NCBI RefSeq assembly: GCF_004368965.1
Contig: NZ_SORO01000003.1
Location: 1 to 64,000 of the forward strand
Direction of reading: 5' to 3'
Source: Leptospira meyeri
GTDB taxonomy: Bacteria; Spirochaetota; Leptospiria; Leptospirales; Leptospiraceae
DNA: 64,000 nt
This document shows, one piece after another, positions 32,950 to 43,535 of this stretch. The notes under the pieces are model-generated. The model had not been told where the DNA came from. It saw nothing but the letters and a program-made list of their open reading frames with translations, and did not search any database. Within the stretch, counting starts at the first letter, position 1. Each line of letters starts with the position of its first letter. The translations under genes and the position numbers were made by a program.

Positions 32950-34569
32950 TTTGGATTCTAAAACAAGACCAGAATGAGCCGGCAACTGTAATACATCCCC
33001 TAAAATCATTGCACCTCCAAACTGATACAATACCTTAGATCCTTTTAAAAATGTTTCTTTTCCATCTTTCTCTCCAAAATTCAAATATACAGTAATTACT
33101 TTGTCTCCGAGAATCCTTTCAAAACACAGCCACTCGTCCTGACCAGTAGACTTAGTTTTCAGACTTCCCTCTTTTAAAACTGCAGATCCTTTTCTTAAAT
33201 GGAAGAGAGACTGATAATGACTCCAAAGAGAATTTTTATCTTTCCTTTGTCCACTGACTGTATCCGAAGGTTTGAATTTACCAACAGGTAACCAAGGTTT
33301 TCCTTTTGAAAACCCTGCATTTTCATCCGTATCCCATAACATAGGCAAACGGCAATTGTCTCTATTGATATAAATCCCGAGAAGATTGGATAAAAATAAA
33401 GGAACAAAACGATTCATTTTGGCAATAGGATCTTTTCCGAGGAAACTGGAAATCCGGCCTTCTTTCCTACCAATTTCATCTCCATAATATACAACAGGAA
33501 TTCCCCTAGCCAAAAACTGGAAGGCAGAAAGAACCTTTGCCTTTCTGATATCACCACCTAACCGATCGATAAAACGCCTTTGGTCATGGTTACCCAAAAC
33601 ATAAGTAGGAGTTAGCGGTGCCTGAAATTCTTTTTCGTTTTTTTCTAAAAGATCTTTAAAAAACTTTGCATGATAATCAAAGTGAATTAGTTCAAATTGA
33701 AATACCAAATTGAGGCCATCAGCTTTTTCCCCTAAAAAGGATTTTAAAACTTTATCCGACCCACTCACTTCTCCAATAAGAAATGGTTTTTGTTTGTACT
33801 TGGAAATATGTTTTCGAACTTCCTTTGCAAATTGAAAAGATTCTGGTAGATTGAGATTATAAGTTTTTTTCTGAAAAAACGCCTCATCATGGTTATCTGG
33901 TGTGGGGAAATACCGAAAGCTGAATGGATTGTCCTTAAAACTTTCATCTTTATAAATGGAGTTAAAGATATCCAGTCGAAATCCATCCACACCTTTCTCT
34001 AACCAAAAATCCAAAACTCCAAACATGGTTTTTTTTACTTTGGGGTTTCTGTAATTAAGATCTGGCTGAAAGGATAAAAAATTACTATAATAGTATTCGT
34101 CCGTGGTTTTGTCGTAGTTCCAACCAGATGTCCCTACCATTGAAATCCAATTGTTCGGCTTCTTTTGGCTCCCCTTCTTCCAAATATAAAAATCCCTTTT
34201 CGGGTTCTCTTTAGAAGATTTGGATTCTAAAAACCAAGGGTGTTTGTCAGAAGTATGGTTCATCACCATATCCAAAACAACTCGCATCTTCCGTTTGTGG
34301 ATTTCTTTAATGAGTTTGTCGCAGTCCTCCATCGTCCCAAATCGAGGGTCAATGGCGGTATAGTCGGAAATATCATATCCAAAATCTTCGCCTGGGCTTC
34401 TGTAAAAAGGCGAGAACCAAATGGTTTCGACACCCAAGTCACGAATTTGGTCCAAACGCCCAAGAATCCCTTGTAAATCGCCGATTCCATCTCCATTGGA
34501 ATCCTGAAAGGACCAAGGGTAAATTTGATAAATTGAAGTTTGTTTCCACCATTCCATTTTGTTTTCCAT
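32938..34569 (-). CDS. alpha-glucosidase, GH13 alpha-amylase family
   Basis: 543 residues. Typical GH13 oligo-1,6-glucosidase/alpha-glucosidase: IYQIYPWSFQDSNGDGIGDL (calcium-loop region), VLDMVMNHTSDKHPWF, GVDGFRLDIFNSIY (nucleophile D), FLIGEVSGSD (acid/base E) and VLGNHDQRRF (third acidic residue). The C-terminal ~80 residues form a beta-sandwich domain. No signal peptide, so it acts on intracellular oligosaccharides or trehalose-like substrates. An alternative ATG lies 4 codons downstream. It is divergent from speD. Confidence 0.88.
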   Translation of the reverse strand: MENKMEWWKQTSIYQIYPWSFQDSNGDGIGDLQGILGRLDQIRDLGVETIWFSPFYRSPGEDFGYDISDYTAIDPRFGTMEDCDKLIKEIHKRKMRVVLDMVMNHTSDKHPWFLESKSSKENPKRDFYIWKKGSQKKPNNWISMVGTSGWNYDKTTDEYYYSNFLSFQPDLNYRNPKVKKTMFGVLDFWLEKGVDGFRLDIFNSIYKDESFKDNPFSFRYFPTPDNHDEAFFQKKTYNLNLPESFQFAKEVRKHISKYKQKPFLIGEVSGSDKVLKSFLGEKADGLNLVFQFELIHFDYHAKFFKDLLEKNEKEFQAPLTPTYVLGNHDQRRFIDRLGGDIRKAKVLSAFQFLARGIPVVYYGDEIGRKEGRISSFLGKDPIAKMNRFVPLFLSNLLGIYINRDNCRLPMLWDTDENAGFSKGKPWLPVGKFKPSDTVSGQRKDKNSLWSHYQSLFHLRKGSAVLKEGSLKTKSTGQDEWLCFERILGDKVITVYLNFGEKDGKETFLKGSKVLYQFGGAMILGDVLQLPAHSGLVLESKSKK

Positions 34570-34650
34570 GACTTTTCTAAAACTTTCTCGTTATTTCAGT
34601 TGCCTCTTACCTAAATACCGAATTTCTGTTCTTTATACAAGCAGGTAGCA

Positions 34651-35412
34651 ATGGATAAAGAAAAAATCAAACTTTCCGGTTTCAACAATCTGACAAAAGT
34701 TTTGAGTTTTAACCTCTACGATTTTTGCATCACTTTGGATGACGAACAAAAAGGTAGATACGTAAGTTATATCCACGACAAATACAATGCTAGCAAAATT
34801 ACAGAAATCTCAAAAGAGATTGTCAAACGAATTGATGCCAATATCCTCTCTGTCTCTGCACAAGACTACGATCCTGTAGGTGCTTCTGCTATGGTTCTGA
34901 TGAGTGATGTCAAAGGTGGCGGCAATCCCATCCCAACGGCACAGGTCAGTATGCACTTAGACAAATCACATATCACTGTACATACCTATCCCGATGCCGC
35001 AGATCCTGACGGAATTTGTTCCTTCCGAGTAGACATTGATATTTCTACTTGTGGTGAGATCATTCCACTCGACTCCATTAATTTTTTATTTGAGGCCTTT
35101 GAATGCGATGTGGTTTATATTGATTATGTTGTTCGCGGATACACTCGTTTAGCGGACGGAAGAAAAATTTATAACGACCACCATTTCAATTCGATTTTGG
35201 ATTTTGTGAAACCAGAAATCAAAAGAAACTATACTTTCCTTTCCGATATCAATATGCCACAAGATAATACTTGGCAAACAAAAATGATGATTCGAGAACT
35301 TGGACCCGAGAACTATTTACTCAATCCGGCAGATATTTCCCATCCAGATGTTCCAAACAAAATGAAACTTCTCAGAGAAGAAATGAAAGAAGTTTACCAC
35401 ATGATCCATTAA
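34651..35412 (+). CDS. speD: adenosylmethionine decarboxylase proenzyme
   Basis: 253 residues, close in length to the E. coli-type (class 1) enzyme. Autocleavage occurs at the K-S bond in HLDKSHITVHTYPD, giving a pyruvoyl group from Ser106. GGGNPIPTAQVSMH and CSFRVDIDISTCGEI are other family motifs. It supplies decarboxylated AdoMet for spermidine synthesis. No spermidine synthase gene is adjacent, so the pathway is split. The ATG follows GCAGGTAGCA. Confidence 0.93.
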   Translation: MDKEKIKLSGFNNLTKVLSFNLYDFCITLDDEQKGRYVSYIHDKYNASKITEISKEIVKRIDANILSVSAQDYDPVGASAMVLMSDVKGGGNPIPTAQVSMHLDKSHITVHTYPDAADPDGICSFRVDIDISTCGEIIPLDSINFLFEAFECDVVYIDYVVRGYTRLADGRKIYNDHHFNSILDFVKPEIKRNYTFLSDINMPQDNTWQTKMMIRELGPENYLLNPADISHPDVPNKMKLLREEMKEVYHMIH

Positions 35413-35418
35413 CGTTTG

Positions 35419-35982
35419 TTACCTGGAATTTGATTCTATCTCTTTCCTGATATCTATCCATTCCTTCTCACCCAATTTCGGAATTAAAAACATAATTTTG
35501 CGGTTGGGTGGAACTAAAAAAAATTGAGTTCCGTGTTCGTCTCTTTTTTTTAAAGAAGGGTGAACCGGCATATAAGCACCTAACTTTCGATAAAATCCTA
35601 TCTCGTCATCTGTTTCTGGCCTTAGTGCTTGGATCTCTAAACTTTTTTGGTAATATGCTAAATAAGAGTGAATGGCCTCTTCCGACTCATTTGGATCGGT
35701 TACTAAAAAATAAAAGGATGAGGGGATTTCAGGAAATCTCTCTTTAAAACTACGAAGGGCTTCAAGAGCTAAAGGACATTTTTTCCCACAGCCCACAAGG
35801 CCTGGATAAATCCAAACCCAAGTATCATTCGGTTCTTTAGAAAATTTTTCTGTGCAGAAAGGACAATCTACAAATCGAAATTTTCCACCTAGAGTTGTGA
35901 TCAAATAACTCATTCCCAATAGTAATAAGATCGCAAAACCAAAAACTAGGAATCTTAAGAGAACTGGATTAGGATTTTTCAT
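35419..35982 (-). CDS. SCO1/SenC-like thioredoxin-fold protein
   Basis: 187 residues with an N-terminal membrane anchor ([20 protein letters not shown]). The periplasmic domain has [20 protein letters not shown], whose C-G-K-K-C-P matches the C-x3-C-P copper motif of SCO proteins, and [12 protein letters not shown]. The C-terminal H-P-S or D-E-H-G-T histidine is the likely third ligand. SCO proteins deliver copper to cytochrome oxidase or act as thiol reductases. It overlaps the upstream chemoreceptor gene by 14 bases. Confidence 0.72.
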   Translation of the reverse strand: MKNPNPVLLRFLVFGFAILLLLGMSYLITTLGGKFRFVDCPFCTEKFSKEPNDTWVWIYPGLVGCGKKCPLALEALRSFKERFPEIPSSFYFLVTDPNESEEAIHSYLAYYQKSLEIQALRPETDDEIGFYRKLGAYMPVHPSLKKRDEHGTQFFLVPPNRKIMFLIPKLGEKEWIDIRKEIESNSR

Positions 35983-37510
35983 CTTCGATAATGGCCGCCA
36001 AGGTTTCTACTGAATCCTTTAAACCATTGAAAATCACATTTCCTTTATCAATGAGACCAATCATATTTCCACAAGTTCCTAAATTGGTTTGTGTTTTTAC
36101 ATTTAAGTCAAGGATGGAATTCGAAATTTCATCCATACTTGTCGATTGTTCTTTACTCGAAACTTGCATTTCTTGCGCAATCTGATCCAAAGTAAGTAAA
36201 GCTTGTTCTTGTTTTTCAAAAGCAGAAAGAGTTCCGGTAATTTTTACTGTAAGTTCTCGCATCCCTTCTTCTGAAGATAAGATGGACTTCACAAAACTTT
36301 GGACGGTTTGATTGATTTGATTGGATTGTTTGAAACTCACTTGAATGGCTGACTTGATTTTTCCTGAGATAGATGAAATGTTTTTAGTAGCTTCTGCCGT
36401 TGAATCTGCAAGTTTAGAAATTTCAGAAGCAACTACAGCAAATCCTCGACCTGCATCACCCGCACGAGCAGCTTCAATCGATGCATTTAACGATAGTAAG
36501 TTGACTTTTTCAGCTATATCTGAAATTAATTCCAAAATCTCTTCCATTTTTTCGGAATCGTCCACAGCAACTTCCATTGATTGGTAAAGACCAGTAAATT
36601 CGGTTTCAGTTTTTTTCACACTGTCCGCTGACTCTTGGATTTTGGAACGCATCACTTCGAGCGAGGTAACAAATCCTTCACTCAAACTAAATAAATTTCG
36701 ATTCAACTCTTCTACAGTTTTCACTTCACCGATTTGGCGGTTGGATCCTTCTAAAATCAATTGGCTCGATGCAGCTGTTTCTTCTGTGGCAGCAGAAATT
36801 GCTTCAATCGATGAGGATTGGGTTTGAAACGAAGTTTGAAATTCCTCTACCTTTTTAGCGAGTAAATTGGAATTTTCTATAAATGTTTTTGTCCCAGAAG
36901 AAACTTCATCCAGAGCCGCCGTAACCCCGGCAATCACTGTTTCCAAATTGGTCTGAGCTTCGATTTGTTTTTTTAATTCTAGAACGGAACGAATGGAAAA
37001 GTAAATTAGTATGCCTGTTTCAAACACAACAAAAAGAGCATGGGTCAGAACGATCTCAAGTCCTGTTCCATAACTATAAACAATTACCTTTGTACCAAAT
37101 ATAACCGTTCCAAATTCCTGGACATAATTTCCAACTAAGTGGTGTACGGCGATCGTAAGAGCAGCAACAAGCAATACCCTCCAATCTTCGTAAACAAACA
37201 AAATGGCAAGAGCACTAAATACATGAAAGTGCATCTCGATTCGACCAAACTGAGCCTGAATCATCAATGCACTAAACATCATAAGCGTCGCACCGTTCCA
37301 GGCCCGGAGGAAAAAAGTACCGCGAGCAATCTTATAAAAAAGAAAAGAGACAAATGAAATTACCACTGCCGAAAGAGTCACAACGGTAGTGGCACCATAA
37401 CCTAAAGAGAGCAAAAAAACAAGAGGAGTGTGGGCCAAAATGGCCCAAAGAAAAAATGTATCTACTTTTTTTTGGCGTTCTGATAGAACCGCTGCCAATC
37501 TAATATCCAT
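35969..37510 (-). CDS. methyl-accepting chemotaxis protein with multi-helix membrane sensor
   Basis: 513 residues. Residues ~15-190 carry about six membrane helices, including the conserved [20 protein letters not shown] and A-A-L-T-I-A-V-H-H pattern of a histidine-rich membrane sensor module. The cytosolic part has the MCP coiled coil with tip [20 protein letters not shown] and [10 protein letters not shown]. There is no periplasmic domain and no HAMP, so it probably senses a membrane-borne or intracellular signal such as redox state. It overlaps the SCO-like gene, hinting at a link to respiration. Confidence 0.85.
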   Translation of the reverse strand: MDIRLAAVLSERQKKVDTFFLWAILAHTPLVFLLSLGYGATTVVTLSAVVISFVSFLFYKIARGTFFLRAWNGATLMMFSALMIQAQFGRIEMHFHVFSALAILFVYEDWRVLLVAALTIAVHHLVGNYVQEFGTVIFGTKVIVYSYGTGLEIVLTHALFVVFETGILIYFSIRSVLELKKQIEAQTNLETVIAGVTAALDEVSSGTKTFIENSNLLAKKVEEFQTSFQTQSSSIEAISAATEETAASSQLILEGSNRQIGEVKTVEELNRNLFSLSEGFVTSLEVMRSKIQESADSVKKTETEFTGLYQSMEVAVDDSEKMEEILELISDIAEKVNLLSLNASIEAARAGDAGRGFAVVASEISKLADSTAEATKNISSISGKIKSAIQVSFKQSNQINQTVQSFVKSILSSEEGMRELTVKITGTLSAFEKQEQALLTLDQIAQEMQVSSKEQSTSMDEISNSILDLNVKTQTNLGTCGNMIGLIDKGNVIFNGLKDSVETLAAIIEDEKS

Positions 37511-37757
37511 ATGTTAATAGACGAAAAAAAGTGAAAGAAGTCTAATCAATAAATTATCTGATCATAAAATTCGATAATTTAATATTTTAGATATTCTATT
37601 GATTAAAAAAATCCCATAAAGTTTTTACGTACAAACACAAATAGGGAATTTACTTCAACTCCTCTGGAACCTTCTGCAAAATGGGAACCAAGAAATCCCT
37701 AATTCTCTCTTGCTTTGTCGAAAATAGATTTTGATACTTGCAGAAGGAAGGTATATT

Positions 37758-39929
37758 TTGGAACCATTCTCAAATCCCTCAGATGCTGAAACTCCACTGA
37801 CAGGAGACACAACAGATCCTTCCTTTTTCATCCAATTGCCTAAGAATATCGCCAGTTACTCGATGACTTCTCAGGCCATATTGGAAGAACTTCGAGTGCG
37901 CCATAGAAGACTCGAGATGCATGGTAGCGCAGAAATCACCCCCTCCCTTCTTTTGACCGTTGATTCCATTCCTGAATTGCTCTCCAAACAAGTACAACTC
38001 ACCGAAGTACATAGATCACAGTCAGCCATTACCGAAGCATTTAAGGAACTGGCTGGTCTTACGGAACACAACAAAGAACCAGTAGTTTATTTTTATCCCT
38101 TTTTTTTGCAGGTTGATCAAAAACTTGCGATGCGCATCAGCATGATAGCACCACAAAACAGAGAGAAGACGGATATTGTTCCTTTTCGTCGTGCTTGTTT
38201 TAAATATAGCATCGATCTAATCGATCTACTTTTCAAAAATAGAGCAAATAGAGAATTTGTTTTAGAAGAAGAAGATCCGGGGGCTAGTTTAGTTCGAACG
38301 GACCAAAAAGGAAATACTTATTTTTTTCCAATCAAACTCAGCTACGAAACAGAGCTCGAATTGATGATCCGGAAAACTATGGAATCTTTTGGATACATTC
38401 CCATGAAAGATTTTATCCAGGATGTAATCACAAGAGGAAAAGAAACTGCCAAACTTGTGGAGATCATTCCAGGTTATCATCTCATTTTACCAAATGGATT
38501 ACATGACCCAGAATATGCCCGCCATCTAGTTGTCCAACTTGATGGACTCAAAAATTTTTCCTTTCCCTATCTCAAACGAATTGCTAACGAAAATAAATAT
38601 ATTGGTTTTTTAGAAAAGCTTACCCAACTTGAGACTATAATTCCAAACAAAACAGAAGAACTACTCAAAGTTGGAAGTCACCTTATCCCACAAATGACTG
38701 CTTTAATCGAAGAATTTCCTTTTGATAAAATCACAACGGAGGAAGGGAAACGGGTCAGTTCTTCGATCAGAGAAAGCCTTATCATTTTAGATAAACTTTC
38801 GAAACGATTACGAGAACAAAAAAAAGAAGATGCCGAAGAAGCAGTTACAACTCTCATCAAATTTTTGGGAACCAAAATCGAAGACAACACAGCAAATACT
38901 CTCACCCTTACCAAAATAGATTTGAATGCAGAAATAAAATCCTTAGACCTAAAAACAGAAAAGGAAATCGCAAGTGCCATATCTAAAATAGTTTCATCCC
39001 TTTCTGAAACCTATGGTTGTCTGGTGATGAAAGAAGATAGTTTCCACATTCTCTTTGCCTTAGATCAAAAAAAACTTTCTAAAGTAGAAGCAAATACCTT
39101 AACATTGGCAAAAACTGATTCGAATTATAGAAATGAACTTCCGATACTCGACCAAATCCGTGTGATCTTAAAGAATCGATCCGATGAAAATATCGATAAA
39201 GAAGAAATTCCAGAAAAAGAATTCGAGGAAGAGCGGGATAAAAACCAAATTACTTCCAATGAACCTCGGATCTCTTTTTCCGCTCTCCAAGAAAAAATTC
39301 ATGTGCCCATCGGAGTTTTTAGTTTTTTAGCATTAGCATCTTTAACAACTGTAGTTTCCTTGTTCCTTGGTTCTTTGGAATACATTGTGAGTGGCTTTAT
39401 CATTAGTTTCCTTGTAGGACTTTCGTTAGGTTACCTCTATAGAAACGATACAAAAAGAAAACAAGTGCCTGAAAAACAAACAACCACTTCTCCTAAAGAG
39501 AATCGATCACTCGGGATCGCAAAAGTAGCAGAAGGTTTTATTTATCCTAAAAAGTTCAATAGCATTGCTGAAAAAGTTTATGATTTCAAACGCTTACGAA
39601 ATCATATTGAAGACTGCGTGGAAGATATCAAAACTCAACTTCCAGCAGTAGATCAAAAAAAAGATACCAACAAAATTGTTGCAGAGATTGAACATGCAAT
39701 TTTACAAATTTCAGTGGTGATGAAAATCCCCGAAGCCATTCAATTAAAAAATAGACCTAAGGAACTTATTCTTTCAAAAGCAGACTTTCGCACCATTTTA
39801 TTTCGAACCCAACTCGCAGAATACTATCGAAAAGAAGCAAGTATCTACAAATCAGACCGTGACCAAATGGATTACATTCAGTTTATCATTCGAGAATTAG
39901 AATTTGGCTATAATAAATATCTGAAATGA
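37758..39929 (+). CDS. large hypothetical membrane-associated protein
   Basis: About 723 residues from TTG 37758, which follows AGAAGGAAGG; an earlier in-frame TTG at 37731 lacks such a site. The N-terminal ~500 residues are soluble and mixed (LEELRVRHRRLEMHGSAEIT, then a helical stretch). One hydrophobic hairpin (GVFSFLALASLTTVVSLFLG, then I-V-S-G-F-I-I-S-F-L-V-G) lies near residue 520-560. A helical C-terminal domain follows. I do not recognise any family. It precedes the LRR lipoprotein gene by 13 bases, so they may be cotranscribed. Confidence 0.75.
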   Translation: MEPFSNPSDAETPLTGDTTDPSFFIQLPKNIASYSMTSQAILEELRVRHRRLEMHGSAEITPSLLLTVDSIPELLSKQVQLTEVHRSQSAITEAFKELAGLTEHNKEPVVYFYPFFLQVDQKLAMRISMIAPQNREKTDIVPFRRACFKYSIDLIDLLFKNRANREFVLEEEDPGASLVRTDQKGNTYFFPIKLSYETELELMIRKTMESFGYIPMKDFIQDVITRGKETAKLVEIIPGYHLILPNGLHDPEYARHLVVQLDGLKNFSFPYLKRIANENKYIGFLEKLTQLETIIPNKTEELLKVGSHLIPQMTALIEEFPFDKITTEEGKRVSSSIRESLIILDKLSKRLREQKKEDAEEAVTTLIKFLGTKIEDNTANTLTLTKIDLNAEIKSLDLKTEKEIASAISKIVSSLSETYGCLVMKEDSFHILFALDQKKLSKVEANTLTLAKTDSNYRNELPILDQIRVILKNRSDENIDKEEIPEKEFEEERDKNQITSNEPRISFSALQEKIHVPIGVFSFLALASLTTVVSLFLGSLEYIVSGFIISFLVGLSLGYLYRNDTKRKQVPEKQTTTSPKENRSLGIAKVAEGFIYPKKFNSIAEKVYDFKRLRNHIEDCVEDIKTQLPAVDQKKDTNKIVAEIEHAILQISVVMKIPEAIQLKNRPKELILSKADFRTILFRTQLAEYYRKEASIYKSDRDQMDYIQFIIRELEFGYNKYLK

Positions 39930-39942
39930 CAAATCTGGTTTT

Positions 39943-40572
39943 ATGAAGTCTTTTATTTACAAAACACTAATGCTCCTTTTTCTCACCTCTCTAGTTTTAC
40001 AATGTAATAAAAAAGTAGTAAATGCGGAAGAATGGATTTTAGAACATAAAGAAGACCGTGTCCTCAATCTTTCCAACAAAGAATTTGGAGTTTTACCAAC
40101 ATCGATTGGAAATTTGACAAAGGTAGAAGAACTCACTCTCCAATACGATTCACTAAAAGAACTTCCAAAAGAAATTGGGAACCTCAAACAATTAAAGATC
40201 CTGAATCTTTTTGGAAACCCCCTACAAACTTTACCAGAAGAAATCGGGAATTTGGAAAACCTCGAAGTTCTCCTTCTCGGAAGAACGGAACTGCGAGAGA
40301 TTCCGCTGGTCATAGGCCGTTTGCAAAATTTGAAAACTCTGGCACTGGATGAAACCAAAGTACAACTAACAGAAGCTGATGTAGAAGTGATCGCTTCACT
40401 CCCCCATTTGGAAATCCTTGATCTAAGCCTTATGCGAGAATACAAAACTCTCCCCAAAAACCTGGCAAAGTTAAACCATCTCAAACAACTTGTTTTACAA
40501 AAAACCCTTCTGGAAAAATCGGATGTGGTTAGGCTTCGGGACGAACTCCCTAAGGTCAGAGTCAAACTCTAG
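39943..40572 (+). CDS. leucine-rich-repeat lipoprotein
   Basis: 209 residues. Signal MKSFIYKTLMLLFLTSLVLQ with lipobox L-V-L-Q-C. About five 23-residue LRRs follow the bacterial/plant-like pattern (LPTSIGNLTKVEELTLQYDS, LPKEIGNLKQLKILNLFGNP, LPEEIGNLENLEVLLLGRTE, IPLVIGRLQNLKTLALDETK). Leptospira genomes have many such proteins, thought to mediate protein-protein contacts at the cell surface or periplasm. It ends about 58 bases before ileS. Confidence 0.87.
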   Translation: MKSFIYKTLMLLFLTSLVLQCNKKVVNAEEWILEHKEDRVLNLSNKEFGVLPTSIGNLTKVEELTLQYDSLKELPKEIGNLKQLKILNLFGNPLQTLPEEIGNLENLEVLLLGRTELREIPLVIGRLQNLKTLALDETKVQLTEADVEVIASLPHLEILDLSLMREYKTLPKNLAKLNHLKQLVLQKTLLEKSDVVRLRDELPKVRVKL

Positions 40573-40630
40573 AGTTACAGATATTTTTTCCGTTTTCTCT
40601 TTGGCCTAGACCACAAACATTGGTCTTACT

Positions 40631-43372
40631 ATGGCCAAACCAGAAACGGAAAATCCCTATTCTAAAACGGTTCTCCTACCACAGACCAACTTTCCCATGA
40701 AAGCCGACCTGGCAAATCGTGAACCAGGTCAAATTAAAATTTGGAAGGAGAAAAAAGTCTTCCAAAAGATGAAGGAAATTCGTAAATCCAAACCTTCCTT
40801 TGTTTTACACGATGGACCTCCTTATGCCAATGGAAATTTCCATGTAGGCCACTCTCTCAATAAAATTCTAAAAGATATCATTGTTAAATCCAAAACTCTT
40901 TCTGGTTTTCAAACCGATATGATTCCCGGTTGGGACTGTCACGGTCTTCCCATCGAAGTACAGGTGTTAAAAAATCTTGGGAAAGAAGCAAGGAACACAA
41001 GTCCTAGTGAACTTAGAAAAAAATGCCGTGAGTATGCAGCCGAATTTGTTGGAAAACAAGGCGAAGACCTAAGTCGTTTTTTATGTTTCTGGGAAGAAGG
41101 AAACAAATACCTAACGATGGCTCCAGAATTTGAAGCAAGGATCGTAGAAGTATTTGGATCCTTATTTGAAAAAGGATATATCTACAAAGGGAAAAAACCT
41201 GTGTATTGGTGTATTGATTTGGCAACAGCTCACGCAGAAGCAGAGATCGAATACCAAAATCATGTATCCCCTTCTATCTATGTAAAGTTTGCAGTAAAAG
41301 GCGAAAACGATACTTATTGCCTGATCTGGACCACTACTCCTTGGACACTTCCCGCAAACCTTGCAATTTGTTTTAATGAAGAATTGGACTACTCTCTGTT
41401 CCAATCCGATACCCACGGAAGATTGATCTTAGCCGATGGATTAAAAGAATCAGTTGAACAAAAAACAGGAATCACCCTCACAAAGATCAAGTCTTTGTCC
41501 AGTGCCGACCTAAAACAAATGACCTTCTTACACCCGTTTATCGAACGTGAATCTATTCCTCTCTTTGGAAATCATGTCACCTTGGATGCGGGAACGGGTT
41601 GTGTCCATACCGCTCCAGGCCATGGAACCGATGACTATCGTGTGGGAACGGCGGCAGGTCTTCCTCCTCTTTCTCCAGTCGATGATTACGGTCGTTATAC
41701 GGACGAATTCGAAATGATGAAAGGAATTAAAATTTGGGATGCCAACCCAAAAATTGTAGAACTGCTAAAGGAAAAAAATGCACTCGTCCATTATTCAGAA
41801 TTCACTCACTCCTATCCCCATAGTTGGAGGAGTAAAAAACCGCTGATCTTTCGTGCAACTCCACAATGGTTTTTTTCCATCGACCATGCAGGTCTCAGAG
41901 AAGAGTCCCTAAAGGCCATCGACAAAGTACAATGGATTCCTGATTGGGGGATCACTCGTATCCGTTCTATGGTGGAATCTAGACCTGACTGGTGTTTGTC
42001 GAGACAAAGGAACTGGGGAGTCCCGATTCCTTCCTTTACATGTAAATCTTGTGGATTCACTCACCTAGACGACAAAACAATAAAACACTTTATCCAAATT
42101 GTTAAAAAAGAAGGGATCGAAGTTTGGTATGAAAGAGATGCAAAAGACCTTTTGCCAGAAGGAACCAATTGTACGAAATGCGGATCAGATGATTTAAAAC
42201 AAGACAAAGACATTTTGGATGTTTGGTTTGATTCTGGAGTTTCCAGCTTTGCTGTGTTTGGTGATTCTCTTGACCATGAACCAGCTGATTTGTATTTGGA
42301 AGGTTCCGACCAACATAGAGGATGGTTCCAATCTTCTCTTTGGCCTTCAATGGCGATCAGAAAAAGACCTCCTTACAAATCTGTTCTCACTCATGGATAT
42401 GTGTTAGATGAAAAAGGCCACGCCATGTCCAAATCCCTCGGAAACGTGATCAATCCAACAACTGATATCATCAACCAATACGGAGCCGATATCCTTAGGC
42501 TTTGGGTTTCTACCCAAGATTTCCGTGACGATGTCAAAATTGGAAAGGATTCCATCAAAACGGTAGCAGAAGCTTATCGTAAAATCCGAAATACCTTCCG
42601 TTATCTATTAGGAAATACTAAAGCAGAAGTTCTTGGCTGGAAACTAAAAAAAGAAGATATAGAATCAATTGATAAATTCTACCTACATAAATTGGCCAAA
42701 CTAAATGAAGATGTCAAAAAATTGTATGAGAACTACCAATTCCACCTGGTGTATCATCGGGTTTTAGTTTTCTGTACGGTAGATTTATCCCAAGAATACT
42801 TTGAAATCATTCGGGACAGAATGTACTGTGATGGTAAAAATTCAAAAACAAGAAAGTCATCTGAATATGTTTTGGCCGTTATTTTAGAAACTTTAACCAA
42901 AATTCTTGCCCCCATCCTTTCTTTCACTACAGAAGAAGTTTGGACAGAATTTGGGTTAAAAGATTCTGTTTTTTATTCTGATTTTTCAGACTTATCTTCT
43001 TGGATTGATTCCGACTTAGAATCCCAATTTATACCAGTCTTTGAAACCAAAGAGGTGGTTCAAAAAGCATTAGAAGAAGCAAGGAAATTAGGAAAACTCG
43101 GGAAGTCACTGGAGGCGGAAGTTTTGATCTCTGGAGATACCCTGAAAGACACAAAGTTTTCCAAAGACGACCTAAGCCTATTCTTTGTGGTATCGGAAGT
43201 TTCCTTCGATAAAAAGGAAATTGGTGAAGTGTTCTCGGAATGGAAAGGAGAAAATGCTTCGATTCAAATCCTTAAACCACACCATCATGAGTGTCCAAGA
43301 TGTTGGCGACATGTTTCCGAAACAGAAGGAAAACTTTGTAAACGTTGTGAAGATGTGGTTTCAAAACTCTAA
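40631..43372 (+). CDS. ileS: isoleucyl-tRNA synthetase
   Basis: 913 residues, usual length. Class I motifs: [17 protein letters not shown] (HIGH, residues ~63-79) and [11 protein letters not shown] (KMSKS, ~597). The editing domain includes [12 protein letters not shown] and [16 protein letters not shown]. The C-terminal zinc finger has [10 protein letters not shown] and CKRCEDV. It charges tRNA-Ile in the cytosol. The ATG at 40631 follows a short gap after the LRR gene; I see no T-box-type leader. A strong terminator follows at 43417. Confidence 0.96.
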   Translation: MAKPETENPYSKTVLLPQTNFPMKADLANREPGQIKIWKEKKVFQKMKEIRKSKPSFVLHDGPPYANGNFHVGHSLNKILKDIIVKSKTLSGFQTDMIPGWDCHGLPIEVQVLKNLGKEARNTSPSELRKKCREYAAEFVGKQGEDLSRFLCFWEEGNKYLTMAPEFEARIVEVFGSLFEKGYIYKGKKPVYWCIDLATAHAEAEIEYQNHVSPSIYVKFAVKGENDTYCLIWTTTPWTLPANLAICFNEELDYSLFQSDTHGRLILADGLKESVEQKTGITLTKIKSLSSADLKQMTFLHPFIERESIPLFGNHVTLDAGTGCVHTAPGHGTDDYRVGTAAGLPPLSPVDDYGRYTDEFEMMKGIKIWDANPKIVELLKEKNALVHYSEFTHSYPHSWRSKKPLIFRATPQWFFSIDHAGLREESLKAIDKVQWIPDWGITRIRSMVESRPDWCLSRQRNWGVPIPSFTCKSCGFTHLDDKTIKHFIQIVKKEGIEVWYERDAKDLLPEGTNCTKCGSDDLKQDKDILDVWFDSGVSSFAVFGDSLDHEPADLYLEGSDQHRGWFQSSLWPSMAIRKRPPYKSVLTHGYVLDEKGHAMSKSLGNVINPTTDIINQYGADILRLWVSTQDFRDDVKIGKDSIKTVAEAYRKIRNTFRYLLGNTKAEVLGWKLKKEDIESIDKFYLHKLAKLNEDVKKLYENYQFHLVYHRVLVFCTVDLSQEYFEIIRDRMYCDGKNSKTRKSSEYVLAVILETLTKILAPILSFTTEEVWTEFGLKDSVFYSDFSDLSSWIDSDLESQFIPVFETKEVVQKALEEARKLGKLGKSLEAEVLISGDTLKDTKFSKDDLSLFFVVSEVSFDKKEIGEVFSEWKGENASIQILKPHHHECPRCWRHVSETEGKLCKRCEDVVSKL

Positions 43373-43416
43373 AAGTAAACTGCAGTCAAAATAACTGCAA
43401 AGAACAAACTCTAGAC

Positions 43417-43467
43417 AAAAAAAACGATGGGTGTTTTTTAAAAAATCAAACAGCCATCGTTTTTTTT
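43417..43467. terminator. bidirectional terminator between ileS and murJ
   Basis: AAAAAAAACGATGG (43417-43430) pairs perfectly with CCATCGTTTTTTTT (43454-43467), with a run of T on both strands. An additional small hairpin TGCAGT/ACTGCA sits just upstream (43381-43399). It ends ileS on the + strand and murJ on the minus strand. Confidence 0.88.
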
Positions 43468-43535
43468 ATCTTATACGATTTGTACTCTATGCAAAAGAAA
43501 TCGCTTCAACAATCTAAAGTTTGGTGATAAAATCT

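Noticed and set aside
39957..40565. 202-codon minus-strand frame
   Set aside because: Antisense shadow of the LRR lipoprotein gene; its arginine/serine-rich composition is the reverse complement of leucine repeats.
43381..43399. TGCAGT/ACTGCA hairpin as a separate terminator
   Set aside because: Only 6 bp and no T-run; the strong terminator directly after it is sufficient.
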